Shown here piece after piece: positions 46,302-55,259 of a stretch of DNA of 64,000 nucleotides (position 1 is the first letter of the stretch; each line of letters starts with the position of its first letter). Under the pieces are notes generated by a model. That model saw only the letters and a program-made list of their open reading frames with translations. It made no database searches and was not told where the DNA came from. The DNA is taken from positions 989,501-1,053,500 of the forward strand of contig CP022705.1 in assembly GCA_003491285.1 (NCBI GenBank), given 5' to 3'. Position numbers and translations under genes: made by a program. Source of the stretch: Methanobacterium sp. BRmetb2 (GTDB lineage Archaea; Methanobacteriota; Methanobacteria; Methanobacteriales; Methanobacteriaceae).

Positions 46302-47561
46302 ATGTCTATGACAATGGCAGAAAAGATACTGGCAAAAGCAGCTGGAGAAAAAGAAGCAGAAGCTGGAGAAATAGTAATGGCAAATATTGATGTGGCTATG
46401 ACCCATGACTTAACTGGACCATTATCAGTAGAATCTTTTGAGAAAATTGGAACTCCTGAAGTATGGGATCCTGAAAAAATCGTGGTAATATTTGATCATC
46501 AAGTACCAGCAGACTCTATTGAAGCAGCAAACAACCATATAATAATGAGAAAATTTGTGGAAAACCAAAAAATAAAGAATTTTTATGATGTTAATGAAGG
46601 AGTCTGTCATCAAATACTACCTGAAAAAGGACATATAGTTCCGGGAGAGGTTGTAGTTGGTACAGATTCACATACTTGTACTCATGGAGCTTTAGGTGCA
46701 TTTTCAACTGGTATTGGTTCAACTGACATGGCTATGGTCTTTTCAACAGGCAAATTATGGTTTAAAGTACCAAAAACCATTAAATTCAACATAAATGGTC
46801 AACTGCCTGATTATGTCTATGCTAAAGACGTGGTATTAAATATTATAGGAAGAATAGGTGCTGATGGAGCAACTTACATGGCTTGTGAATTTGGCGGTGA
46901 AACAGTTAAAGAGATGTCTGTATCTGACCGAATGGTTCTCTGCAACATGGCCATTGAAATGGGAGGAAAAACTGGTCTGGTGGAACCGGACAAAAAAACA
47001 ATAGAATATATAAAAAATCGGACCACCAAACCCTATGAAATAATGAAAACAGATGCGGATGCAACTTCCCTTGAAATAATGGACGTTAAAGTAAATGATT
47101 TAGAACCACAAATTGCATGTCCACACAATGTGGATAATGTAAAACCAATCTCAGAAGTTGAAGGAACAGAAATAGATCAGGTCTTTCTAGGTTCTTGCAC
47201 CAACGGGCGTCTGAATGATTTAAGAGACGCTGCAAAAATCATTAAAGGACATACCATTTCAAATAGTATCCGAATGCTGGTTATACCTGCCTCCAGAGAA
47301 ATCTACCGCAAAGCCCTTGATGAAGGACTCATAGGAACATTTGTAGATGCTGGCGCCCTTGTTTGTAATCCATGTTGTGGCCCATGCCTAGGAGGGCATG
47401 TAGGGCTTCTAGGCCCTGGCGAGATTAGTCTTTCCACATCCAACCGGAACTTTAAAGGAAGGCAAGGAAGTGCAGAAGCAGAAGTATACCTGAGTTCAGC
47501 TGCAGTTGCAGCATCATCAGCAATCAAAGGTAAAATTACCGATCCACACAATTTAAAATAA
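46302..47561 (+). CDS. leuC: 3-isopropylmalate dehydratase large subunit (or homoaconitase large subunit)
   Basis: A 419-residue aconitase-type subunit. VVVGTDSHTCTHGALGAF and the [4Fe-4S] cysteines, C299 in LGSCTNG and two more in CNPCCGPCLGG near 355-362, are present. It forms the enzyme with the small subunit encoded 22 bases downstream, isomerising 2- and 3-isopropylmalate in leucine synthesis. Methanogens have a paralogous homoaconitase for coenzyme B, and the large subunit alone does not decide between them. The small-subunit loop favours LeuCD. Confidence 0.88.
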   Translation: MSMTMAEKILAKAAGEKEAEAGEIVMANIDVAMTHDLTGPLSVESFEKIGTPEVWDPEKIVVIFDHQVPADSIEAANNHIIMRKFVENQKIKNFYDVNEGVCHQILPEKGHIVPGEVVVGTDSHTCTHGALGAFSTGIGSTDMAMVFSTGKLWFKVPKTIKFNINGQLPDYVYAKDVVLNIIGRIGADGATYMACEFGGETVKEMSVSDRMVLCNMAIEMGGKTGLVEPDKKTIEYIKNRTTKPYEIMKTDADATSLEIMDVKVNDLEPQIACPHNVDNVKPISEVEGTEIDQVFLGSCTNGRLNDLRDAAKIIKGHTISNSIRMLVIPASREIYRKALDEGLIGTFVDAGALVCNPCCGPCLGGHVGLLGPGEISLSTSNRNFKGRQGSAEAEVYLSSAAVAASSAIKGKITDPHNLK

Positions 47562-47583
47562 AATTTGAAAAGAAGGAATAGTT

Positions 47584-48075
47584 ATGAAAGGAAAGGTTTG
47601 GAAATTTGGAGATGACATTGACACAGATATCATAATACCTGGAAGATATCTGGTTTTAAGAGATGAAAAAGATCTTGCATGCCACGTAATGGAAGGTCTT
47701 GACCCTGAATTTTCTAATAAAGTAGAAAAAGGAGACATAATAGTAGGAGGCAAAAATTTTGGATGTGGTTCATCTAGAGAACACGCACCTATAGCAATTA
47801 AAGGTGCAGGAATATCTGCTGTTGTAGCTGAATCATTTGCACGTATTTTTTATAGAAATTCAATAAATGTTGGTCTTCCCCTATTTGAATCCAAAAATAT
47901 TTCCCAAAATGTTTCCACTGGCGATAAAATAGAAGTCGACCCAGAGAAAGGAATTTTAAAAAATCTCACAACATCTAAAAAATATAAAATAACAAATTTA
48001 CCTAAATTTATGGTTGAAATACTGGATAAAGGTGGACTTATCCCCTACTTAAAAGAAAAAATGGATGAAATATAA
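47584..48075 (+). CDS. leuD: 3-isopropylmalate dehydratase small subunit
   Basis: A 163-residue swivel-domain subunit. VWKFGDDIDTDIIIPGRYLV, GGKNFGCGSSREHAPIAIKGAG and AESFARIFYRNSINVGLP identify it. The specificity loop begins YLVLRD. From memory of M. jannaschii, LeuD has YLVYT and homoaconitase HacB has YLRTT, so this sequence leans to the isopropylmalate enzyme. It is followed 53 bases later by an isopropylmalate dehydrogenase-type gene, consistent with a leuCDB operon. Confidence 0.85.
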   Translation: MKGKVWKFGDDIDTDIIIPGRYLVLRDEKDLACHVMEGLDPEFSNKVEKGDIIVGGKNFGCGSSREHAPIAIKGAGISAVVAESFARIFYRNSINVGLPLFESKNISQNVSTGDKIEVDPEKGILKNLTTSKKYKITNLPKFMVEILDKGGLIPYLKEKMDEI

Positions 48076-48128
48076 TAAAATAGAATAATAAAAATTTAAA
48101 CAATGAATAGGAGCTTGTAGGTGTTTAT

Positions 48129-49115
48129 ATGTATAAAATAGCAGTTATACCTGGAGATGGAATAGGTAAAGAAGTGATGGAAGCTACTTTACACGTTTTA
48201 GAAGCAATAAATGTTGAATTTGATTATACCTTTGCTGATGCTGGAGATGAATACGCAGAAATTAGTGGAGTGCCCCTCCCCCAAGAAACCGTAGATATAG
48301 TAAAGGCGTCCAAAGCCTGTTTATTTGGTGCTGCAGGTGAATCAGCTGCAGATGTTATTGTGAAAATGCGGCAAGAACTAGATTTATACGTAAATTTAAG
48401 GCCAGTCAAATCATACCCTGGAACTAAATGTGTATATGACGATTTAGACTTTGTAATTGTAAGAGAAAACACGGAAGGGATGTATATTGGTCGAGAAGAA
48501 TACACAAACGAAGGAGCCACTGCTTTAAGGGTTGTAACTAAAAAAGCATCAGAAAGGATATGTAAATTTGGATTTGAATACGCTAAAAAGACCGGTCGAA
48601 GTAAAGTAACTGCTGTTCATAAGGCCAATGTTCTAAAAAAGACTGACGGCCTCTTTAGAGATACATTCTATGAGGTTGCAAAGAAATATCCGGAAATGGA
48701 AACTGATGATAGATACGTAGATGCAACTGCCATGTTCTTTATAACTCGTCCCCAAATGTTTGACGTTATTGTAACCACCAATCTCTTTGGTGATATTTTA
48801 TCAGATGAAGGAGCCGGCCTGGTTGGAGGTTTAGGTTTAATACCCTCGGCCAATATAGGTGAAAAGCATGGATTATTCGAGCCAGTTCACGGATCTGCAC
48901 CGAGCCACGCTGGAAAAGGAACTGCTAACCCTGCGGCTATGATGTTATCTGCAGTTTTAATGTTAGATTACTTGGAAGAACATGAAGAAGCTCGAAGATT
49001 TGAAAATGCGCTTATTGAAGTTCTAAAAGAAGGTAAAGTTGTTACCCAAGACTTAAGAGGTAACGCTTCCACCATGGAAATGGCTCGGGAAGTTAGAAAA
49101 AAACTAGAAAATTAA
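48129..49115 (+). CDS. leuB: 3-isopropylmalate dehydrogenase-type enzyme
   Basis: A 328-residue member of the isocitrate/isopropylmalate dehydrogenase family: IPGDGIGKEVMEATLHVLEA, YVNLRPVKSYPG, FVIVRENTEGMYIG, NLFGDILSDEGAGLVGGLGLIPSANIG and FEPVHGSAPSHAGKGTANP. It oxidatively decarboxylates 3-isopropylmalate with NAD. The paralogue AksF (homoisocitrate dehydrogenase of coenzyme B synthesis) cannot be fully excluded, but operon position after leuCD favours LeuB. The start ATG at 48129 follows GGAGCTTGTAGGTG. Confidence 0.85.
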   Translation: MYKIAVIPGDGIGKEVMEATLHVLEAINVEFDYTFADAGDEYAEISGVPLPQETVDIVKASKACLFGAAGESAADVIVKMRQELDLYVNLRPVKSYPGTKCVYDDLDFVIVRENTEGMYIGREEYTNEGATALRVVTKKASERICKFGFEYAKKTGRSKVTAVHKANVLKKTDGLFRDTFYEVAKKYPEMETDDRYVDATAMFFITRPQMFDVIVTTNLFGDILSDEGAGLVGGLGLIPSANIGEKHGLFEPVHGSAPSHAGKGTANPAAMMLSAVLMLDYLEEHEEARRFENALIEVLKEGKVVTQDLRGNASTMEMAREVRKKLEN

Positions 49116-49166
49116 AATTGATTTAATTTTTTTTATTGCATTATTAATAGTAGTGAAGGAATCTTT

Positions 49167-50372
49167 ATGAAACCTGACGATGTAAGAGCTGATATCCCCT
49201 TACTAAAAGATGTTATTTATCTAGATGCTGCAAGTACAACACCTACCCCTAAACCAGTAATAGATGCTATCTGTGATTATTTTTATAATTATAATTCTAA
49301 TACAGGTAGGGGGGCCTATAAATTAGCAGTTAATGCTTCAGAAAAGTTCGACAAAGCCCGACTAACAATTGCCGAATTTTTAGGATGTCTGGAAGAAGAA
49401 ATAATCTTCACTAAAAATACTACCGAAGCCATAAATTTAGTTGCTAACGGCCTTGATTTTAAAAAAGGAGATTCTATAATAGTTCCTAATATAGAACACC
49501 ACTCAAATTTAGTTCCCTGGCTCAACCTTAAAAAAAGGGGAATTAATGTAAAGATTATAAAAGCTGATGAATTTGGAGTGGTAAATCCTGCTGATGTTGA
49601 AAAAGCTGTAGACAAAACCACTAAACTCATTACTGTAACACATATTTCTAATTCCATAGGTTCGGTCCAGCCAATTGATGAAATTGGGAAAATTGCCTAT
49701 GACAACAATTCACTATACATGTTAGATGCGGCTCAGTCCGGAGGACATGTAAAACTTGATTTAAAGCAGATTAATGCAGATTTTGTGGTATTTCCCGGAC
49801 ATAAAGGATTTTTAGGTCCTGTAGGAACTGGATTTTTATATTGCGACCAGGAAAAGGCAGATAATATTTTTCCCATGAATCTGGGTGGTGGTACGATCTT
49901 AGATGTTACTGAAGATAGTTTTACTCTTGATTCATCACCGGCCCGATTTGAGGGAGGTACACAGAATATTGCTGGTATCATTGGACTGGAAGCAGCTGTA
50001 AAATATATTGATAAAATAGGGATAAATAAGATCGAAAAACACGGCAATAAACTTACAAAAATAATGTTTGAAGAAATTTCAAGTATAAAAAATACCATCT
50101 GTTATGGTGATCCAGAAAATATTTATGGTATCGTTTCCTTCAACATTAATAATATTAATTCACATGATGTGGCTAAGATATTAGATGAATTTCAAAATAT
50201 ATGTGTAAGAAGTGGTCATCACTGTGCAATACCTGCTATGAGACACATTGGAGCTTACAAGTTGGGCGGAACAGTTAGGACATCATTGCATTATTATAAT
50301 AATAAAGAAGAAATTCAAATATTAGCTGATGTGGTAAAAAAGGTTTCAGAATCGTTTGGAGATAAAAAATGA
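49167..50372 (+). CDS. cysteine desulfurase (SufS-type class V aminotransferase)
   Basis: A 401-residue PLP enzyme. IYLDAASTTPTPKPV, TKNTTEAINLVANGL, EHHSNLVPW, and the PLP lysine K213 in FPGHKGFLGP are present. The active cysteine C353 lies in VRSGHHCAIPAMRH, the SufS/CsdA arrangement. It would mobilise sulfur from cysteine for Fe-S clusters, although many methanogens use other sulfur sources and lack classic IscS. It starts 51 bases after leuB. Its stop overlaps the start of a 25-aa membrane peptide gene. Confidence 0.88.
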   Translation: MKPDDVRADIPLLKDVIYLDAASTTPTPKPVIDAICDYFYNYNSNTGRGAYKLAVNASEKFDKARLTIAEFLGCLEEEIIFTKNTTEAINLVANGLDFKKGDSIIVPNIEHHSNLVPWLNLKKRGINVKIIKADEFGVVNPADVEKAVDKTTKLITVTHISNSIGSVQPIDEIGKIAYDNNSLYMLDAAQSGGHVKLDLKQINADFVVFPGHKGFLGPVGTGFLYCDQEKADNIFPMNLGGGTILDVTEDSFTLDSSPARFEGGTQNIAGIIGLEAAVKYIDKIGINKIEKHGNKLTKIMFEEISSIKNTICYGDPENIYGIVSFNINNINSHDVAKILDEFQNICVRSGHHCAIPAMRHIGAYKLGGTVRTSLHYYNNKEEIQILADVVKKVSESFGDKK

Positions 50373-50446
50373 ATAAATATCAAATTATTGCACTTGTAAT
50401 GATATTTTTGATGGTTGCAAGTCTACTTGGAGCTTTATTAGTTTAA
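50369..50446 (+). CDS. 25-residue single-helix membrane peptide, coupled to the desulfurase gene
   Basis: ATG 50369-50371 overlaps the desulfurase TGA at 50370-50372 in an ATGA, the classic arrangement for translational coupling. The product begins MNKYQIIALVMIF and ends in SLLGALLV: a short basic N-terminus and one transmembrane helix. No independent Shine-Dalgarno sequence is needed if translation is coupled. I recognise no family. It may be a membrane-associated micro-protein or merely a chance ORF, but start position and composition favour it being real. Confidence 0.5.
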   Translation: MNKYQIIALVMIFLMVASLLGALLV

Positions 50447-50474
50447 AAAAGTAAGGCTATTTGGAGGTTATTAA

Positions 50475-50885
50475 ATGGCAAAAATTAAAATAGGGGCCGT
50501 AGTGGCAGAATTCAATTATGATATAACACATATGATGTTAGAATTGGCAAAAGAACATGCCAAATTTTTAGACTCAGAAATAACTGAGGTTATTACTGTA
50601 CCTGGCGTTTTTGATATGCCTTTAGCAATTAAAAAACTTCTGGAAGAAGATAATGTTGATGCGGTTATTACACTGGGTGCAGTCATAGAAGGTTCAACAT
50701 CCCACGATGAGATTGTGGTTCAACATGCTTCCCGTAAGATAGCTGATCTAGCACTGGAATATGACAAACCAGTATCTCTTGGAATATCCGGACCAGGTAT
50801 GACCAGATTAGAAGCTCATCAAAGGGTTGAATACGCTAAAAGAGCTGTGGAAGCAGCAGTTAAGATGGTGGAAAGGTTAAAATAA
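50475..50885 (+). CDS. ribH: 6,7-dimethyl-8-ribityllumazine synthase
   Basis: A 136-residue lumazine synthase. IGAVVAEFNYDITHMMLELA, VPGVFDMPLAIKKLLE, VITLGAVIEGSTSHDEIV and LGISGPGMTRLEAHQR are the archaeal RibH signatures. It condenses the ribityl-pyrimidine with the four-carbon unit in riboflavin synthesis, feeding FAD for HdrA and also the F420 and FMN pools. GGAGG precedes ATG 50475. It is followed by a 475-base gap. Confidence 0.95.
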   Translation: MAKIKIGAVVAEFNYDITHMMLELAKEHAKFLDSEITEVITVPGVFDMPLAIKKLLEEDNVDAVITLGAVIEGSTSHDEIVVQHASRKIADLALEYDKPVSLGISGPGMTRLEAHQRVEYAKRAVEAAVKMVERLK

Positions 50886-51360
50886 ATTTATACTACTTTT
50901 AATCTTTCTCATTTTAAATTTTTTTTAAATAGTTTGTATTGGAGTTAATTTTTCCTTATTTATTCAAATTAAAATATTTACACATCAACTTTATTTAAAT
51001 TACTTTTTTTGTTAATTCAATACTGCCCCGTCGGATCGGTGAGTAAAACTCTTTCATTACTCCTCTTTTCATAACACTGCAATGTGAATTATATAATGCT
51101 GACTACTTATAGAAAGTAATAGATAATTTAAAAAAAAATAAATGATTTTAATTACTTTTTTAGAGATATACCTAAAAATTAAAGGTTTAATGCCATTAAA
51201 AAATCTTTTAAAGTTTTAAATTATATTAATAAGAGTAGATCTGATATAACTTATATATCTAAGATTAAGATTAAATAGTAATAAGATAGAAAGGGTTGTT
51301 TGTTAATAAATTATTGATCAGAATTTTCCAATTATTAAGATATACTAAAGGTGGATATCA
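50886..51360. other. intergenic gap downstream of ribH, with a compact GC-rich patch
   Basis: 475 bases without a gene. Most is AT-rich, with the promoter for the marker-11 gene near its end. Positions 51021-51067 stand out: tactgccccgtcggatcgg followed by the perfect stem GAGTAA (51041-51046) / TTACTC (51057-51062) with a 10-base loop, and then ctcttttc. It is not a tRNA. It could be a terminator or a small structured RNA. Confidence 0.5.
51041..51070 (+). terminator. hairpin followed by a T-rich run (terminator or RNA stem)
   Basis: GAGTAA at 51041-51046 and TTACTC at 51057-51062 form a perfect 6-bp stem with loop aactctttca, then ctcttttc. It lies 155 bases after ribH stops, with no gene between. 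The stem is short and AT-containing, so strength is modest. It may belong to a small RNA covering the GC-rich patch just upstream. Confidence 0.35.
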
Positions 51361-52296
51361 ATGGAAATTTTAACGCCTAAAGATTTGAAAAATAAATTTA
51401 AAGACCCTTGGATCGCTCCATACCATAAAGTAATTACCATGGTTGATGATGACCTTGTAGAAATTGTGGAAATCCATCCATGTATTGGAGGCTCAGAATG
51501 GGTGGTTTACCAATATAAAAGATCCAGTGATTTGGTATTAAAATCAAAAAGAGATGGTAATAAGCATGTTTTCCTTGTAAAAAAAGGAAAAACCGATTTG
51601 AAATTGAAACCAAGCTTTTCTGCTGCGGGAATTGAAGAAATTTCAGTTGAAAATAATGAAGTGAAAGTTGTTCACGCCGGCCTGGCAGGGGCTGGTGTAG
51701 GTGCTGCAATGTGTCGAGGAATGGCAGAAGGTGTTAAAAGAGTAGAACTCTATGATGTAGGTGGGGGTTCTAAACTTGGAAAAGCAGCAGTCATAACTCC
51801 TTTAATGGAAAAAGTTGTAATTGGAATCGATGATACTGACACTAAGGAAGAAGGAGCCACATGGACTCTGGCCAACAATGTAGGTGTTGAATTAAGCCAA
51901 ATGGGTTTTGAATACCTTGATCATATAATAGTGCAACTTTATCCCCATAATCCTAACAAAACACAGAATTGTGTAGCTATTGCATTGGTGTTTGCTGTAA
52001 AGCCTGGGCAAAGAGATAATTTAATAGAAAAAACTGCTGAACTTTTAAAAAAGAGTACACTTTCTAATAAAACATCAATGGCCATACTGGATGGTATCAA
52101 AATTCCTGAAAAACTGAGAGAATACTCTGATGCAGCTAAAAAATCCATGATAACTGTGGAAGAAGCTGAAAAGATGGCAAAGGATCTGGGCATCCAGTTG
52201 GTAGAAGTAACTGGATCACAAGGCAAGATAGGAGCTTTGGCGGCGTTGGGACTCTATGATGATTTAAAAGAAGCTGTTAAAGTTTACGATGAATAA
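51361..52296 (+). CDS. methanogenesis marker protein 11
   Basis: A 311-residue protein of the methanogenesis marker 11 family, restricted to methanogens and relatives. VHAGLAGAGVGAAMCRGMAEG, DVGGGSKLGKAAVITP and VIGIDDTDTKEEGATWTLANN are characteristic; the last resembles the DxDDTDxxxxG nucleotide-binding motif of TiaS-type enzymes. The biochemical role is unknown; a metallocofactor or methyl-coenzyme M reductase-related task is suspected for such markers. GGTGG precedes ATG 51361. It has no operon neighbour here. Confidence 0.93.
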   Translation: MEILTPKDLKNKFKDPWIAPYHKVITMVDDDLVEIVEIHPCIGGSEWVVYQYKRSSDLVLKSKRDGNKHVFLVKKGKTDLKLKPSFSAAGIEEISVENNEVKVVHAGLAGAGVGAAMCRGMAEGVKRVELYDVGGGSKLGKAAVITPLMEKVVIGIDDTDTKEEGATWTLANNVGVELSQMGFEYLDHIIVQLYPHNPNKTQNCVAIALVFAVKPGQRDNLIEKTAELLKKSTLSNKTSMAILDGIKIPEKLREYSDAAKKSMITVEEAEKMAKDLGIQLVEVTGSQGKIGALAALGLYDDLKEAVKVYDE

Positions 52297-52324
52297 ACAA
52301 TAATCAATTCTTTTTTTTAAATTT

Positions 52325-54052
52325 TTAATAATTAAAAATAAAATTTAAAAATCTACCATCACCATAAGGAGCAAATTCCATATCCGTGTTAACTTTATTG
52401 GAAATTTCAATTTTTATCACATGCGAACCCCAGTATAAATAATAATCTCTGTTAATGTCGTTAACTTGAATAGTCCTCATTAACACACCGTTTATGTAAA
52501 CACCATACTTACCATTCTTAAATACGCCTGAACTACTTGATACTTTTTTATCGTCCACATAAATATTTATTAATCTTCCACTTTTACTATCGGTTTTAAG
52601 AAAAATACCTTCATTTATGGTAAGATTATTTTTAATTGTTCCGTTTATATTTAGGGCTTTTTCAGCGTAAAGATTTTTAAAAACATTTCTAATGTTACTA
52701 TCAGGGATAACATCTCCTACTGCTATACCTAGAACTGATCTGGCATCTGCAGGTACGCGGATTATATTATCTTCTCCTGGCCTTGTTTGAGTGATATTAT
52801 ATTTGACATCTTTTATGTAAATCGAATCATTATAATTTAGTCCCAACGTGTCAACTGCACCTTTAGGTACTCTTAGCATATTGTATTCATCTTCTAATGC
52901 ACTATCAACAGTGTAAGGCCCTCTAACATCAAATGTTTTGTTTTCAGATGGTTGTTTCCATATTATTAGATTTCTTGATGTAGGTTCAATGGATATTTTC
53001 CCCTCGTCCACATGTACAGCTCCTAAAAACGAAGTTAGCATCAGTATTAATATCAATCCTGACACCAGTATTGGGAAATGCATGTATAAAAATGATTTTG
53101 TTGATCGGGCCCGGCCACTGGATTTAGATATTACAACTAAAGATCTTCTAATAAGTTTTATAATGTAATAACCGGCCATTAACAATCCAATTACTGTTAT
53201 TGCAATTCCCAGTAATGGAGGAACAAATCTCACAAAAAATAAAGAAAACAAACCTAATGTAGCTAGAGATAAGCCCAAAATGCCCATTCGTATAAATTTG
53301 CCTAAGGCATCCATCATGGTAACTCTACCATACTCCATGGCCCGATCCATTATGGTTCTGACCACTTCTGTAGCCACTAAATTTAATTCTTTAAGTGAAG
53401 ATAAATTATGGTCAATTTTTCCAATGTCTACTTCTTTAATTTTTATTCCCATCACATCGGCGTCCAGAACTATCCCCACGTCAACTCCGTAGTCTTCTTC
53501 AAACTTAATGTTATTTAGAAAATTTCTTTTTGCTGCAAACTGTCCGCTTAATGGTTGATCAAATTTGATTTCTGGAAAAAAGAAGTTTAATAAAGGTTTA
53601 GCAGTTAATTCAGTTACTCTTCCTGCCTCTCTTTTAAATTTAGTTTTAGTAACATCTGCTTTTCCTTCAATAATAGGCATTATTATACTTTCAACTTGTT
53701 TAGAAGTCAGGTGATGAAGATCTGCGTCAATGAAAGCTACAACATCCCCTCTAGAATACTTAAACCCTGTTTTAAGGGCAGAACCTTTTCCTTTATTTGC
53801 ATCATGTTTAATTACAGTGGCTCCAGCTTCTTCTGCTATTTTAGCTGTTTCATCCTCGGAACCATCATCTACAACAATTACTTCCAGGATGTAATTTAAG
53901 GATTTAACTACTTTAACCACATGTTCAACAGTTCCTGCCTCATTATAAGCAGGTATTACGACTGATATTTTAAAATTACTATTATTTTGCTGTTTATTGA
54001 CAGTTAATATGAGCAATAAAAAAATTACAATGATCCATGCCAATATGTGCAC
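52325..54052 (-). CDS. membrane glycosyltransferase family 2 protein with C-terminal extracellular domain
   Basis: A 575-residue protein. An N-terminal helix (1-20) is followed by the GT2 domain: VVIPAYNEAGTVEHV near 33, VVDDGSEDETAKIAEEAG and the metal-binding DADLHHL near 109. Two or three helices (~275-345) follow. The remaining ~230 residues lie outside the catalytic domain. Within them RVPKGAVDTLGLNYNDSI (~392) and RVPADARSVLGIAVGDVI (~431) form a two-copy repeat resembling the AbrB/SpoVT or swapped-hairpin pattern. Dolichol-phosphate-sugar synthases are the closest family; the substrate is unknown. Confidence 0.82.
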   Translation of the reverse strand: MHILAWIIVIFLLLILTVNKQQNNSNFKISVVIPAYNEAGTVEHVVKVVKSLNYILEVIVVDDGSEDETAKIAEEAGATVIKHDANKGKGSALKTGFKYSRGDVVAFIDADLHHLTSKQVESIIMPIIEGKADVTKTKFKREAGRVTELTAKPLLNFFFPEIKFDQPLSGQFAAKRNFLNNIKFEEDYGVDVGIVLDADVMGIKIKEVDIGKIDHNLSSLKELNLVATEVVRTIMDRAMEYGRVTMMDALGKFIRMGILGLSLATLGLFSLFFVRFVPPLLGIAITVIGLLMAGYYIIKLIRRSLVVISKSSGRARSTKSFLYMHFPILVSGLILILMLTSFLGAVHVDEGKISIEPTSRNLIIWKQPSENKTFDVRGPYTVDSALEDEYNMLRVPKGAVDTLGLNYNDSIYIKDVKYNITQTRPGEDNIIRVPADARSVLGIAVGDVIPDSNIRNVFKNLYAEKALNINGTIKNNLTINEGIFLKTDSKSGRLINIYVDDKKVSSSSGVFKNGKYGVYINGVLMRTIQVNDINRDYYLYWGSHVIKIEISNKVNTDMEFAPYGDGRFLNFIFNY

Positions 54053-54172
54053 CTCGAAGTTTTTTTAATGTTGGTATCAACTTAATTAAATAATAGGCTA
54101 TATAATATTTTTTAAAAAAACTATTTATCAAGTTTTTATCATAACTATTATAAGAATAATTGAAGGTGTAAA

Positions 54173-55195
54173 ATGAATACCAAAGTTATGATTTTACTGG
54201 GAAGTTCATCTGATTTTAATATTGCGCAGAAAGCCATAAATGTTTTGGAAAAAATTGGAGTAGGCTACGATATCAGGGTTGCATCAGCCCATAGAACCCA
54301 TGATAAAGTAAAGCAAATTGTCGTAGAAGGTACAAATAAAGGTGTAGATGTATTTTTAGGTATTGCCGGACTTTCAGCACATTTATCCGGTATAATGGCT
54401 GCCAATACATATAAACCAGTTGTTGGAGTGCCTGTAGATGTGAAAATAGGTGGAATGGATGCCCTTTTTGCAAATGCACAGATGCCTTTTGGTGCTCCGG
54501 TAGCTACAGTAGGTATTGACCGGGGCGAAAACGGGGCCATTCTCGCATGTCAAATAATTGGTATGTATGATGAAACAGTTAGAGTTAAAGTATCAAAGAT
54601 GCGTGATGAATTCTTTGAAAAAGTACAAAAAGATGAAAAAGAACTCTTAAAAAATGTAGATGGACGTTATTATACGCCCAGAAAAATTGGTTCAAAAAAT
54701 AATGAGAATAATAACCCTAAAAAATCATCTTATAATGACAATATTAAGAGTATGGATGATCCACAAATAGCTGTGATTCCTGGAAGTTATTCAGATATGA
54801 AAATAGCCAAAAAAACCACAAATTTTCTGGAAAAAGTTGGAATTTCATATGATATGAACATTATATCCCCTATAAGATATCCAAATAGATTTGAAAATTA
54901 TTTAGACCGGGTAGAAAATGTAAAGGCATTTATAGCAATCTCTGGTTTATCTGCACATGTAACTGGAGCAATTGTGGCCCACTCTGATAAGCCAGTTATA
55001 GGGGTGCCGTGCCCTGTACAATTAGGTGGATTAGATGCCTTGTTATCTATGATTAATATGCCGCCAGGAGTGCCAGTTGCAACTGTGGGAATAGGAAACG
55101 GAGGAAATGCCGCATTGCTTGCAGCTGAAATGTTAGCGCTGGAAAATAATGAAATTAAAGATAAAATATTTCATTTAAAAAAGCATATAATTTAA
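54173..55195 (+). CDS. purE: tandem PurE (N5-CAIR mutase/AIR carboxylase) with degenerate second copy
   Basis: A 340-residue protein made of two PurE-like domains joined by a low-complexity linker (about residues 166-198). The first (1-~165) has LLGSSSDFNIAQKAINVLEK, ASAHRTHD and GLSAHLSGIMAANT, complete for catalysis. The second (~199-335) has GSYSDMKIAKK, GLSAHVTGAIVAHSDKPVIG and PPGVPVATVGIGNGGNAA, but SPIRYP replaces the catalytic SAHRT. It carboxylates aminoimidazole ribotide in purine synthesis. The second copy probably serves structure or regulation. Confidence 0.92.
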   Translation: MNTKVMILLGSSSDFNIAQKAINVLEKIGVGYDIRVASAHRTHDKVKQIVVEGTNKGVDVFLGIAGLSAHLSGIMAANTYKPVVGVPVDVKIGGMDALFANAQMPFGAPVATVGIDRGENGAILACQIIGMYDETVRVKVSKMRDEFFEKVQKDEKELLKNVDGRYYTPRKIGSKNNENNNPKKSSYNDNIKSMDDPQIAVIPGSYSDMKIAKKTTNFLEKVGISYDMNIISPIRYPNRFENYLDRVENVKAFIAISGLSAHVTGAIVAHSDKPVIGVPCPVQLGGLDALLSMINMPPGVPVATVGIGNGGNAALLAAEMLALENNEIKDKIFHLKKHII

Positions 55196-55259
55196 TTATT
55201 GTAAGTTATTCAATATTATCTTTCAACAAAAATTGTCAATACTCAAAGAGAAGATATAA

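Noticed and set aside
51021..51067. GC-rich patch considered as a tRNA
   Set aside because: No cloverleaf, T-loop or anticodon arm can be drawn; only one short hairpin.
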